Shown here piece by piece: positions 23,226 through 33,246 of a DNA stretch of 64,000 bases. Made by a program: the position numbers and the translations under genes. The notes under the pieces were generated by a model. The model did not search any database and had not been told where the DNA came from. It saw only the letters and a program-made list of their open reading frames with translations. The first letter of the stretch is position 1. Every line of letters begins with the position of its first letter. This DNA is from Camelus bactrianus (lineage: Eukaryota; Chordata; Mammalia; Artiodactyla; Camelidae): positions 63,539,501 through 63,603,500 of the forward strand of contig NC_133544.1 in the NCBI RefSeq assembly GCF_048773025.1, read 5' to 3'.

Positions 23226-25464
23226 ACCGGGAGGTGAAGTTTCTCACTGTTCTCACACTCTGTGTGTTGGCCGGGATCGAGGTAGGGCTGCAGGGCTGAG
23301 GAGGAGACGCCTCACATGAAAAATATGATGATGGTTTGGATGCTGAGAAATAGACTAGCTGTGGACTCAGAGATTTTTAAGTTGATTCTTATCACAGAGG
23401 AGAGTTATTGCTGCTGTGTCGCTCTCTGATTTTCACTTGTAGTGCTGGCTCCTTTGTGGATCTTTGTGTCCTTATTTATCAGCTTGGTGCATGAAACCCT
23501 TCTACGCACCCACCCCTTAAGGCAACTGCGGTACTTAATGCCCCATCAATTGCATGATTATAACATGCGCTCTGCAGGCACAGTTGAAGTCTTTAGGCGG
23601 GAGGAGGCCTTTGACGTGACAGAGCTTCTGACAACTCAGACTCAGGTTGGTGTTTTAGTTTGTTAGTTTTTTGTGTTTTTGTTTTGTTTTGTTTTTTTTT
23701 TTTTTTTTGATGGTGTCCCTGTGGATGCTAACTTTCCTTCTCACTGCCTCTGAGAAAGATTGCTCACTTCGGTCAGGTGACAGTGAAGACGGAGCCAACT
23801 ACAGGGCCTACCCTGGGCTCTGTGGTCCCAGGACCCCCAGATGTCCTGAAGGGGGAATCCCTAAAGTTTTGCGAGGAATTGTGAAAACACTCCAGCTTTC
23901 TCCATAGTTAGTCCAAATTCCTCAGGTTTATCTGTGGCTGGCTTCCCGGAGATGAGGCAAAACCAAGAACCTCACTGAGGTAAACATGTTTTATTTCAGC
24001 CTCCCTGTCTATTGGGACAGTTTGCAGGAGGCACATGGGTCTGCAGGTGTAGATGAGGTGGCAGCCTCTCCCATGGAGATGCTGGAGTGGAGTCATCCTG
24101 GGGACCAGCGAGAGAAATGCTTCACCGGATTTGTATGCTCTCCTTTTATGGCTGGGAAGACACTCATCAGCCCATTGAATGTGGTCACCTAAGGAGGGAG
24201 ACAAGGTAAAGGGCCCAATGTTTCCTGCCCCGTATTCCATTAGTCAATAATCCAACTCCGCCATCTTCCTTTTCATGTTCTGAGTTTTGATCTTTTCAGG
24301 ATTGCCTCCTTGCCACTTGTGCGAATTCGTGGAATTCCATCACCTGGTTTTGAAAAATGAAAGTCTGAACTACTAGTGAAATTGCTCGCAGCAAGAGAAG
24401 AAGAAAACGTTATTGCCTAGTCCTGCAAGTTGCAGAAAAGCTGATACTATTATATGTCATAAAACTGGACATGGAAACATTACCTCTAACAGAAAAGCCC
24501 AGCAAACACTCAGACTCTGAATGTTACTCTTCCTTCTCATACCAGGCTTTTGCTGAAACGTGACCTTCTCCTTATAGCCTTTCTTGATCACCCGATTTAA
24601 AGGCGTTACCTCCCCTAGCCCCCGATTACATACTCTCTCTCCCCCTGCAAGTCTTCTCCACGGTGATTAGCATCACCCAACACATATTTTACTTAGTTTA
24701 TTTTGTATTGAGTTTATTTTGTATTTTCACTAAAGTAAACTCATGATCTTCTGGATTCCCAGTATTTCTAGAAAAGTTCCTGGCACACAGTAGCAGCTAC
24801 TTAATAAATTATTATTGAATATATAAATGAATGTTGTTATATTCTATGAAAGCAGCTTTAATCTCCCAAAGTCTACACTTTGGATTGGTTTTCTTCCTTA
24901 ATGATTTCTTGCCCTAATAATGTATTTATGTTGGCATTGCTTTTTTCTGAAAGTTATAAATACTCATGAGGCAATGTCCTCACAGCAGAAAAGGATAATT
25001 AAGGCTTCCCTATTCTCCCACATGTATGCAGGCAATAGAAAATTTATGACTATTTGATTTTTTATTTAAGCACAGAGTCTGAGAACCTGCCTTGTTTAAA
25101 TGAATATGAGCAATTGGATACTGGCCTGACTTCCTTCGTCCCATCACCAGGTCCTTTTCCAACTGGGTGGCATGATGCTCTGGGCTGACTGCACCTGGGA
25201 GCCACGAGCATCCAGGGTGTGCCTTCAGAGGGTGCCTCCAGTGGTTGGCTCATGCCACCAGACACCAGCTCCACTCACAGTGCATGTGTTTGTATTCATG
25301 TCAATTGCTAAAAGCACAAAACCTCAGGGATTCTGCATTCCTGGGGAATTCCAAAGTCATTTGGTGTTGGTGGTGGTAGCGTGAGGGTGAGAAGGAATTA
25401 GGAATTGCTCTTTTGTTTAGGAAAATGTGCCATTCGTATGTCAGGGTACCTAGTACTCACTCAT

Positions 25465-25735
25465 TGCACATTTCACTCACTCATTCATTCGGCACGTTCG
25501 TTGAATGCCCATTCTGTGCCAGGCTTATTCTAAGTGCTGGAGTTAAGGGAGTGAAGGCGGTGAACAAAACAGACAAATCCCGGCCATCATGGAGCTTGTA
25601 CTCCAGTGGAAAGCCCAACAACAAACACACAAGCGAGTAAAACATCCAGTACATCAAGTGGTGATAATTCTTCTACAGAGAAGAATTAAGCACAGAGAAG
25701 AGACGGTATTTGCCAGAGGAATGACTAAAGGGCTC
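25465..25735 (+). mobile_element. L2-like LINE remnant
   Basis: CACTCATTCATTCGGC, TGCCAGGCTTATTCTAAG and GGTGAACAAAACAGACAAAT with CATGGAGCTT form a common L2-class fossil. Confidence 0.55.
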
Positions 25736-26689
25736 TGATCAAAAAAAATATTAGAGATGTGTAACCTCATCATTTCAATTTACATTTGGGGGCGAGATGT
25801 TGAATTGAGGAGTAAGAAAGAAGCCTCGATCCTGGATTTTTTCAACTTGCTGGTGTGGAAAATTTATTAGTCTGAGGCCCTGAGCGGGTGGTGGAGCGGG
25901 GGGTGGTTAAGACCCTACTGAAAATAGGGTAAGTTTGGTTTGAACTTAGTTCTCTTCTCTGCATGGTGGCTCCTGCGCCTTCATTCACCACAGCGCTCTC
26001 TGATGTCAGTTTGCTCGTTGTGAATGCAGGTGGATGACAGATCTTGAGCCCTTTTGTGGCCTCGATGTAAGTGATAATAAGTCAGTGAAAATGGAAGAGA
26101 CAGACTCAGACAGTTTGCTTCACAGCGCAGATATATGTGGATGGTTAAGTGAGCAATTCTATGGACCTTCCAGGGACCCACAGAATTCCTCCTGCTCTCA
26201 CCACCCTAGCCCCAGAACCCTATAGCTGCCATTCCCGGCAAGCCTCTGAGAAAGCAGTGAACGCATGAGCACCCAAGGGAGTCCAACAAGATGCTGCCTT
26301 TGACAGGCCTCAGAAGGGAGGTCTATGTCCCATGTTGTGGCCTGGCAGACAGCTGCTGATGGAGGGTGGGCTCAGGAGTATGAGCAGCAGGCGGCGGGGC
26401 AGTGGTTTTCCTCCGTCAGCCACGGGAGTGAGGCATCTCCGGAGAACAGCCTGGAAGCTGAAATTCCACCTGGTGTTTTAACGCATGGGAGGGAGAAGTG
26501 GGAGGTGGTCCCCTCTCCCGGGGACGGGCCAAGGAGTCAAGGGCAACCTCTGCATTGCACAGATGGCTGGACACCACACACTCATTCCCAGCCGTGCTGT
26601 AATTCAGATACTGTGATAGATGATGTGTATCCTGAGTGTACCCCCTAGCCCCCAGCCCAGTGCCAGGGCCGTCACCACCTTCTGACCCA

Positions 26690-26850
26690 GACCCAGATCC
26701 TGGCTCTGCCTCTGTAACCTTGGGTAAGCTGCCCAGTCTGTCTGAGGTGCAGTATCCCCATCTGTACAATGACAGTGACGACCACACGGGGCTGTCCTAA
26801 GGGCTAAGTGAGTCCACACCTGCAAAGTGGTTGCGCCTTGGCACTCAGTA
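26690..26850 (+). mobile_element. MIR SINE remnant
   Basis: TCCTGGCTCTGCC, AACCTTGGGTAAGCTGCCC and CCCCATCTGTACAATGACAG. Typical MIR. Confidence 0.65.
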
Positions 26851-27339
26851 ATTCAGTTCACTTTCTCTTCCATTATTGCACTTTATAGTTTGCTCTCTCT
26901 TATGGTAAGTAACATTCATGGAATAGCTACCATGTGCAATGCAATTTACTTTCTATCATTTGCTTTTTACAACACTGTGAAGTTGAAACTCTTATTACCT
27001 CTGAAGATATGACTCTTATGCCCATTGCAAAGATGAAGAGATGCAGGTGATTTTAGAAGGCAGAGTGAAGCTTGTGTCAGGATCACAAAATCTCAGATCT
27101 GGAAAACATTTGAGAAGTCATCTGGGACCACTGTGGCGTGGTCCAGGGTTCTTGACAGATGGTCACAGAGCATTGATTTGAACAGGTCTGGTGGCGAGGG
27201 CATGGACCTGTTGTTCCTTATTTCTGCCGCATCCTGCGGATGGCCTCCTCTATCAAAGCTCCCACCAACCCCCTGAATCACATACTGTGTCCTCCAGCTC
27301 CAGAAATCTGCCACCCTCCCTTACTAGCAGTGGTCTCCT

Positions 27340-27510
27340 GGGCAAGTGTTTCAGCTTTTCTGTGCCTTACTGTCCTCATTTGTAAAATTGAAGATAATAA
27401 AAAATGCTCTTAGGGTTGTTGAGAGGATTAAATCATATGACACATGTGAAGTGCTCCGAATAGTGCTTGTCATCCATCAGCAGGCACACAACAGATATTA
27501 ATTATTATTA
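27340..27510 (+). mobile_element. MIR SINE remnant
   Basis: CCTCATTTGTAAAATTGAAG, GGTTGTTGAGAGGATTAAAT and GTGCTCCGAATAGTGCTTG follow the MIR 3' half. Confidence 0.65.
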
Positions 27511-27914
27511 CAGTTCACATGCAGTTTTATGAATTTGTCCAGACATTTTCCCTCTTCCTCCTCATCAAAGACATCCTTCCCAGTCTGTGTCAGAAGGACC
27601 CACTGGGTCTTTTCCTAGGAATCCATCCTGCAGGCCTTATATAACCATGGTTCCAAAACATTGATGACATCTACATAACTAACACGCAAATGTCATTTTT
27701 TTTCATATGTACATACTTGAAAGTCCTGGCAGAATCCCCAGTGGTGGGAAGACTGAGAGGACCCTTGGTGGAACAGTGAGGATCTCTGACTGGAACCGAC
27801 TGTGTGTGTCTGGCAAACACTTGTCAGCCTCTCTGTACATCTATGGAGGGCAGGATCTTTGATTAGAAAGCTAATTGGAGAACATTTTCCCTAGAAGGAG
27901 TCCAATGACACTTT

Positions 27915-28125
27915 AAGAAATTTTATTTAAAATTTAAAAATATTTTTACAAATTCATCAAGGTATACTTGATGTGCAGTAAACTGCACAGTATTTACAAT
28001 AAACTGCACATATTTACAGGGCACAGCCTGATGAGTTCAGGCACATTCCTATACGTCCATGAAGCCATTGCCATAATCAAGTTACTGAACATACACACCA
28101 CCACCAAAATTCCAATGACGTATTT
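27915..28125 (-). mobile_element. Old L1 3'-end fragment
   Basis: AAATTCATCAAGGTATACTTG, CAATAAACTGCACATATTTA and CCATGAAGCCATTGCCATAA match the antisense of old L1 3' sequence. Confidence 0.6.
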
Positions 28126-28258
28126 AACAAGGTGAATGGCAGATTTTCTAGATGAGGTCGGAAGGAAGGCTACAGCCTCAGAATAGGCTGTCAATCATCT
28201 AAATCTGGAAAAGTACATTGTTCAAGATAAAAGTGGAGTTTAAATTGAGCTGTCCAAA

Positions 28259-28361
28259 ATGATCTTATCTATGTATATGCATGACTTGGATATTGGGCTG
28301 TACACCAGAAACTGACACATTGTAACTGACTGTATTTTAGTAAAAAAAATGTTTTTTAAAT
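28259..28361 (+). mobile_element. Very short L1 3'-end insertion
   Basis: About 100 bp of L1 3' UTR (GCTGTACACCAGAAACTGAC, TGTAACTGAC) with an A-rich tail. Flanked by the 17-bp duplication AAATTGAGCTGTCCAAA (28242-28258) and the same with one change at 28362-28378. Confidence 0.85.
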
Positions 28362-28402
28362 AAATTGAACTGTCCAAAGAAGGAGAAGTAAATGCCAGTG
28401 GA

Positions 28403-28659
28403 GTGGGAATGTAAATTGGAAATATGGAAAAATGTATGGAGGTTCCTTAAAAAACTAAAAATAGAGCTACCATCCAGCCATCCCACACCTGGGCATATTT
28501 CTGGAGGAAACTCTAATTCCAAAAGGTATTTTCACTCCTGTGTTCATAGCATCACTATTTTCAATAGCCAAGGCATGGAAGCAACCTAAATGTTCTTCAA
28601 CAAATGACTGGATAAAGAAGTTGTGAGATATATGTGTGTGTGTGTGTGTACATATATAT

Positions 28660-28696
<37 letters not shown>

Positions 28697-29147
28697 ACAC
28701 AATGGAATATTACTTGGCCATAAAAAATAAAACAATGCCATTTGCAGCAACATGGATGGACCTAGAGAATATCATACTAAGTCAGACACTGAAAGACAAA
28801 CATTATATGATATCACTTGTATGTAGAATCTAAAAAATAATACAAATAAATCTATATACAAAACAGAAACAGACTCACAGACATATCAAACAAACCTATG
28901 ATTACCAAAGGGGAAAGGAGGGGAGGAGGAATAAATTAAGAGTTTGGGATTAGCAGATATATACTACTGTGCATAAAATAGATAAGCAACAAAGATTTAT
29001 TGTATAACACAGGGAACTGCAGTCAGTATCTGATAATAACCTATAATGGAAAATAATCTGAAAAAATATGTAAAACTGAATCACTTTGCTATACACCTGA
29101 AACTAACACAATATTGTAAATCAACTATATTTCAATTAAAAAAAAGT
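28403..29147 (+). mobile_element. LINE-1, 5'-truncated, ORF2 end plus 3' UTR
   Basis: Plus-strand L1 with decayed ORF2 C-terminal coding (WRFLKKL near 28440, MEYYLAIKNKTMPFAATW near 28703) and the 3' UTR ending in an A run. Flanked by a 12-bp target-site duplication AATGCCAGTGGA (28391-28402 and 29148-29159). It holds the TG/CA microsatellite at 28634. Inserted just downstream (transcription sense) of TRDV2. Confidence 0.9.
28634..28694. repeat. (TG)n-(TA)n-(CA)n palindromic microsatellite
   Basis: A TG run, a centre CATATATATG (28651-28660) and a CA run form an almost perfect inverted repeat inside an L1. Confidence 0.9.
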
Positions 29148-29159
29148 AATGCCAGTGGA

Positions 29160-29764
29160 AGAAATTTTGCAATGTTTTGCTTCTAGCACATATAGAAGAA
29201 GCAAAGAGGTAGAGATGGGAAGGAGCACAAAATTCCAAAACAGTTCAGAATGCTAGAGAGCAAGTCTTGCCCTCCACGTTGGGCAAGACTACAGGCAGTA
29301 CATACTATTGGTGCCGAGGGAAGAAAGGAGTGTTGCCACCTTCCCAACACCCTGCCTCTAGAACAGCTAGATTCCTGGTGTATATGGTTTCAGAGAAACT
29401 GGACATCACTCACCATCATACTTTGGAAAGTACCCCTTCAATCTCTGCCATGTCCTAAGTACTTTGGGATGTGCGTCCAAGTCTTTTATGAAGCTCCAAG
29501 AAAACTGTTAAGAGTGAACAGTAAATGCTACACTTTCTGACCTGGGGTCCGTCTCTCCTCTCCTGCCCCACACTGGGCCCCACACGGCCACATCCCACGG
29601 GGGACTGCCAATCTCAGCACCATGGGAGCGCGTGGGTGGGCCAGGAGAGACTGAGTCTGAAGAAAGGCAGGAATGTCATCTTTCTCTGGCCCCCACTCCT
29701 TAAACTATTTGTTGGAAAGAAAGTCAGGATCTTGTTGGAACCACTGTTCTACTTAGATCTCCAT
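29160..29764. other. TRDV2 3' flank
   Basis: Sequence beyond the TRDV2 nonamer. No repeat or gene recognised; it reads as unique DNA. Confidence 0.5.
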
Positions 29765-29803
29765 GGTTTTGGAGCTGCTCAGAAGGGAACCAGCAGCAGG
29801 GTG
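29765..29803 (-). promoter_or_regulatory. 23-RSS of TRDV2 with non-consensus heptamer
   Basis: Minus-strand order: heptamer CACCCTG (29797-29803), spacer of exactly 23 bp (29774-29796), nonamer TCCAAAACC (29765-29773). The essential CAC is kept, but heptamer positions 4 and 5 differ from CACAGTG. The nonamer keeps the A-rich core. The signal directs joining to the 12-bp-spacer RSS on the 5' side of a D segment. The exact spacing makes the assignment secure; recombination efficiency may be reduced by the heptamer changes (inference). Confidence 0.85.
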
Positions 29804-30290
29804 GTAGTCGCTGCACAGTAGTAAGATCCTTTATCTCCCTCTGATGCCTTGAGGATCTCCAGCAAGACCTGGTTGTTTACTTGATCAACTTCACCTCTAA
29901 AGTTTTCCTGGAAACCAGGGCCATACGTGCCCCCTTCTCGAAATACGAAAGTCATCGTGCTACCCGGAATCTTCCTGTACCAGTAGTTATAGTAGTCACT
30001 GATGGGCCCTCCTTTCATGGAGCACCTGAGGGTGACAGATCCCCCCACAGACACAGTCACTGCTGCGTCTTGAGGCACCAACACGTCTGCTGACATGATT
30101 CCTGAGAGAAAAGACACGAAGGGCGCTCAGTGAGGACTGGGGCTGAGACCACTGAGTTAAGGTGCACTGTGCTCATGGCCAGGCAGCCTTGATGCCTCCT
30201 TATTGCTGACTCTTGCTTGGTTGAGGTCCCGGGATCTGCCTTACCTGCCCAGAAGAGGGTGAGATGGATGAGGGAGCAGACCCTCTGCAT
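29804..30290 (-). CDS. TRDV2: T-cell receptor delta variable gene, TRDV2 ortholog
   Basis: Germline V segment for the variable domain of the TCR delta chain, joined by RAG to D and J in thymocytes and displayed on gamma-delta T cells. Seen: leader exon 30245-30290 (MQRVCSLIHLTLFWA plus one base) ending in a GTAAGG donor, intron 30102-30244 ending in a pyrimidine-rich CAG acceptor, and V exon 29804-30101. The joined reading frame is open for 114 codons plus two bases. Framework marks are Cys42, Trp56 in WYRK, the YGPGF stretch at 75-79 and Cys111 in GSYYC; it ends C-A-A-T before the RSS. From memory, human TRDV2 shares the leader MQR..SLIHL.LFWAG, RCSMKG, NTMTF-like and YGPGF motifs, so orthology is strong. 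It lies 15.4 kb 5' (transcription sense) of the nearest D segment, comparable to the human layout. The one oddity is the RSS heptamer, annotated separately. Confidence 0.93.
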
Positions 30291-30420
30291 GGCTCCGCTT
30301 GGGACGGCTCTGCCTCCCAACTCGTCCTCTGCCCGGTCCCTCCTCTGAGTCAACACCTTCTCTGTGACGCATTTGTGACTGAGGAAACCAGCCCCCATCA
30401 GCAGCTGTTCCATTACTTAA
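30291..30420 (-). promoter_or_regulatory. Putative TRDV2 proximal promoter
   Basis: The region directly upstream of the TRDV2 leader. On the plus strand it shows an AP-1-type TGAGTCA at 30346-30352 and a CRE-like TGACG at 30365-30369, within 80 bp of the start codon. No clear TATA box is seen. Assignment rests on position and these short motifs only. Confidence 0.35.
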
Positions 30421-32251
30421 GAGAGGTTTTGCCAATCCCAGGAGGCACACAGCGCCTGCTGCCTGTTAATGACATGACAACGCCCTTTGGGATCAATCAC
30501 AGGGTCCAGAGAAGTAAGGCCAGGTGGGAGGAGGTTAAGGCAGTCTATTTGATGGATAACAAGGTTTCTGCTTCCCGCCCTAGAAATTTGATATTATAGC
30601 TCTGTTTTCACAGTAATACATGTCATACGCTCTGTGGTGAAGTTAAGAGTTAATGCCAAGAAGAATTATTGACATCTACAGCTTTAATCAAAAGAACCAT
30701 CAAAGGAAGAGATCGATAGTGTGGATAGTGAGTGCACAAGGACTGTGGATGTTGTAATGATTGTTGTGTTTACTGCAAACTCCCTCCAGGCAAACCTGGA
30801 TAAGGGTGATTCACCCAAGTGAAAAAGAGCAATCCAATGAAACATTGTCTCCCAGTTTGACCCAGAGTTTCCTGATCTTTATTGAGCTCATCTATCTTCT
30901 TTTCTGAAGGGCTCTTAGGTCACCTATGATGAATCACACAAAGCAAAGTATCGTAAGAAACTTAGAAACCACCAGCCCCTCCCAGTTTATGACAGTGAAA
31001 TTTATTTGCACTTCAAGAGGCATATACATTTATATGTATTTGAATTCTTGGGACCTGCATGTTTGGATTTCAAGGCTGGTAATCTATGAGATATTGAAAT
31101 TAAACAGGTAAATTAATAATGGAAACTAGAGGGTGCAGCCGATGCTGGGAAGAGGGTCACTTGGTATGCAAAGAGGCAGGAGCAAAGGCAGTATCTGATA
31201 TCTGAGGATGGGTGCACGACCTAAATTCCTAGGCTAGTGGAGGAAAGACCCACCTGAGCTTCCTTGTTTTCCCCAGTGTAACCTGGACCAGACTGGCCTG
31301 AGGAAATTCAGACAAAAGCAAGCTCGTGTTTGCTTGATCTCATGGTAGTCATTCTCCCTATCCTTGCATCGTCTCATTTACTCAAATGCCCATCTCACCC
31401 ACCATTCCTAGAGGACCATTAGCGAGTACTTAAGGTGGTCATATGCTTTGATATTACAAATTGCACTATTGTAGCCCCCTGTAGGACACAAGGGTGCCTG
31501 TTCTCTATAGTTCTTTGAAAGTCGCCAAGGGCAACTTCTCTGGGCTTACAGACTTGATCTTTGATATCGGGTTGCCTAGCTCTTGACACAGCCTATAAAT
31601 CTAGTCATTTTCACTATGCACCAGACCTTGAGGATTCACTGATGAATGACAGATGTGGTCTCTCCTCTCATGGAGTTTAGTTTCTTGCATGAGAGCCAGT
31701 CATCACCTAATGATTTGCATAATGAATATCTCCACTGCTGCAGAGTGACAAGTACTCTGCAGAAAGGGGCTTATGAGAGCACGTTACAGGGGCCAGGAGC
31801 TGGTCAGGAGGTCAGGGAAGGCTTCCCTGAAGAAGTAACTTTGCACTGAGACCCAGTGCAGAAGTTACCAGCATGTGCTAGCTATATAGCGTCTGTTTGT
31901 CCCTCCAGATCACTGAGTTTCCTACTCTATGAGGCTGACCTCAATGGACAGCATCCACCTGGATCCCTGCTCTCTGGGGTCCTGTTTAGTCTGGCCAATG
32001 GGAGGCCCCACCGGGAGACTGGCGAGAAGGAGGAGGGTGAGGTGGGGTGTTAATACCCCGCATTCCTTCCTGCCAGGCTGTGGGTAGGCAGCGGCTGCTC
32101 TCCTCTGTCGGAGGCTACAGCTCCCCTCCTACAGCTGCAAGTTTCAATGCAGCCTCCTGTACTTCGTGTTTCAGGTGCAGGGTGGTAGCAGTTTTTCTGT
32201 TGCCAGACCCACTGTGTTTCACCATCTCTTTTTGGTTTCCCACAACCCAGC
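30421..32251. other. TRDV2 upstream intergenic DNA
   Basis: Mostly unique. A weak L2-like stretch lies at about 31600-31860. TATTACTGT on the minus strand near 30611 mimics a V-gene end but has an in-frame stop shortly upstream and no V framework. Confidence 0.45.
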
Positions 32252-32736
32252 TGAATCAGTTTCCTAGAGATGCTTTAACAAACATCACAAACTGGATGGC
32301 TTAAAACAACAGAGCTTTATTGTCTCACAGTTCTGGAGGCTAGAAGTCTGAAGTCAAGGTGTCAGCAGGGCCATGCTCCTTCTGAAACTTCAGGAGAATT
32401 CTTCTTGGCCTCTTGCTAGCACCTGGAGGTTGGCTGGCAGTCCTTGGTGTTCTCTGGCTTGGCTTGTCACTGTGTCCCTCCAACCTCCACCTTTGCTGAC
32501 ACACAGTGTTCTCCCAGTCTCTGTCCTTACACGGCTTTCTTCTTACAAAGACATCAGTCAAGTTGGGTTAGGGGCCCGCCCTACTCCAGTATGACCTCAT
32601 CTTACTAATTACATCAACCTTAATGAATTACATCAATTGCAAAGATCTGATTTCTGGATAAAGTCACTTTCTGAAGTGCTGGGGCTTAAGACTTCAATGT
32701 CTTGTTTTTTGAGGGACACAATTAAGTCCATAACAC
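32252..32736 (-). mobile_element. MaLR-type solo LTR (MLT1-like) fossil
   Basis: The plus strand reads as the reverse of the LTR: TTTCCTAGAGATGCTTTAAC at one end, ACAGTTCTGGAGGCTAGAAG, ACAAAGACATCAGTCA and ending GACACAATTAAGTCCATAAC. Same family as 9959-10365. Ancient and decayed. Confidence 0.65.
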
Positions 32737-33100
32737 CTGCCCACACCTTTGCTATGTCCTTTTCATCCCTTTGAGAGCACCCTCTGTCTCCTGTTGGGAC
32801 TCTGCTTGACATGCCAGATATAGGGGGCATATGTAGGGAAAGAACATTCTATATAAGAAATGAGGACATATTAAAAAAAAAAAGCCCTGAGTTAGGAGGA
32901 AGTGTTGGAAGCTTAAAGCTGCATTAATATCAAAAGAAGAGTTAGTAGAGCTCAAACGAGCCTCTCTTCCTGGATAATTCCTGTTGAATTCTCCCAAATT
33001 ATTCAGAAAGTCATTCTGAAAAATTCCAAGACTGCCCTTATGTTTATGGCTGTGATTTCTATCTGCCACAGGTTAGAGGTCATTTTAAGGGTTTATTGCT

Positions 33101-33237
33101 GGGGGAGGGTGTAGCTCAGTGGTGGTGCTTGTGCTTAGCATGCCTGAGGTCTTGGGTTCAATCCCCAGGACTTCCATTAAAAATAAATTAAATAAATAAA
33201 CCTAACTACCTCCTCTCCCCACAAACAAAAGAAAGAA
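33101..33237 (+). mobile_element. Camelid tRNA-derived SINE
   Basis: tRNA-like head with A box GTAGCTCAGTGGT and B-box region GGTTCAATCCC, then an A-rich AAATAAATTAAATAAATAAA tail region. Flanked by the 9-bp duplication TTTATTGCT (33092-33100 and 33238-33246). The best pointer to Camelidae in the window. Low divergence from the other two copies suggests a fairly young insertion. Confidence 0.9.
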
Positions 33238-33246
33238 TTTATTGCT

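Larger units (their letters stand above)
19569..27914. other. Intergenic DNA between copy B and TRDV2, rich in old MIR/L2
   Basis: No gene segment and no paired RSS found. Several CACAGTG or CACTGTG heptamers (21054, 25276, 26955, 27129) lack a spaced nonamer. Recognised repeats are listed separately; the rest is unassigned. A TTTTG-repeat run lies at 20783-20818 and a T run at 23690-23709. Confidence 0.5.

Noticed and set aside
25270-25320. CACAGTG followed by CACAAAACC
   Set aside because: The gap is 32 bp, which fits neither RSS class.
30605-30640. Minus-strand TATTACTGT resembling the YYC end of a V gene
   Set aside because: An in-frame stop lies a few codons upstream, with no framework residues and no RSS.
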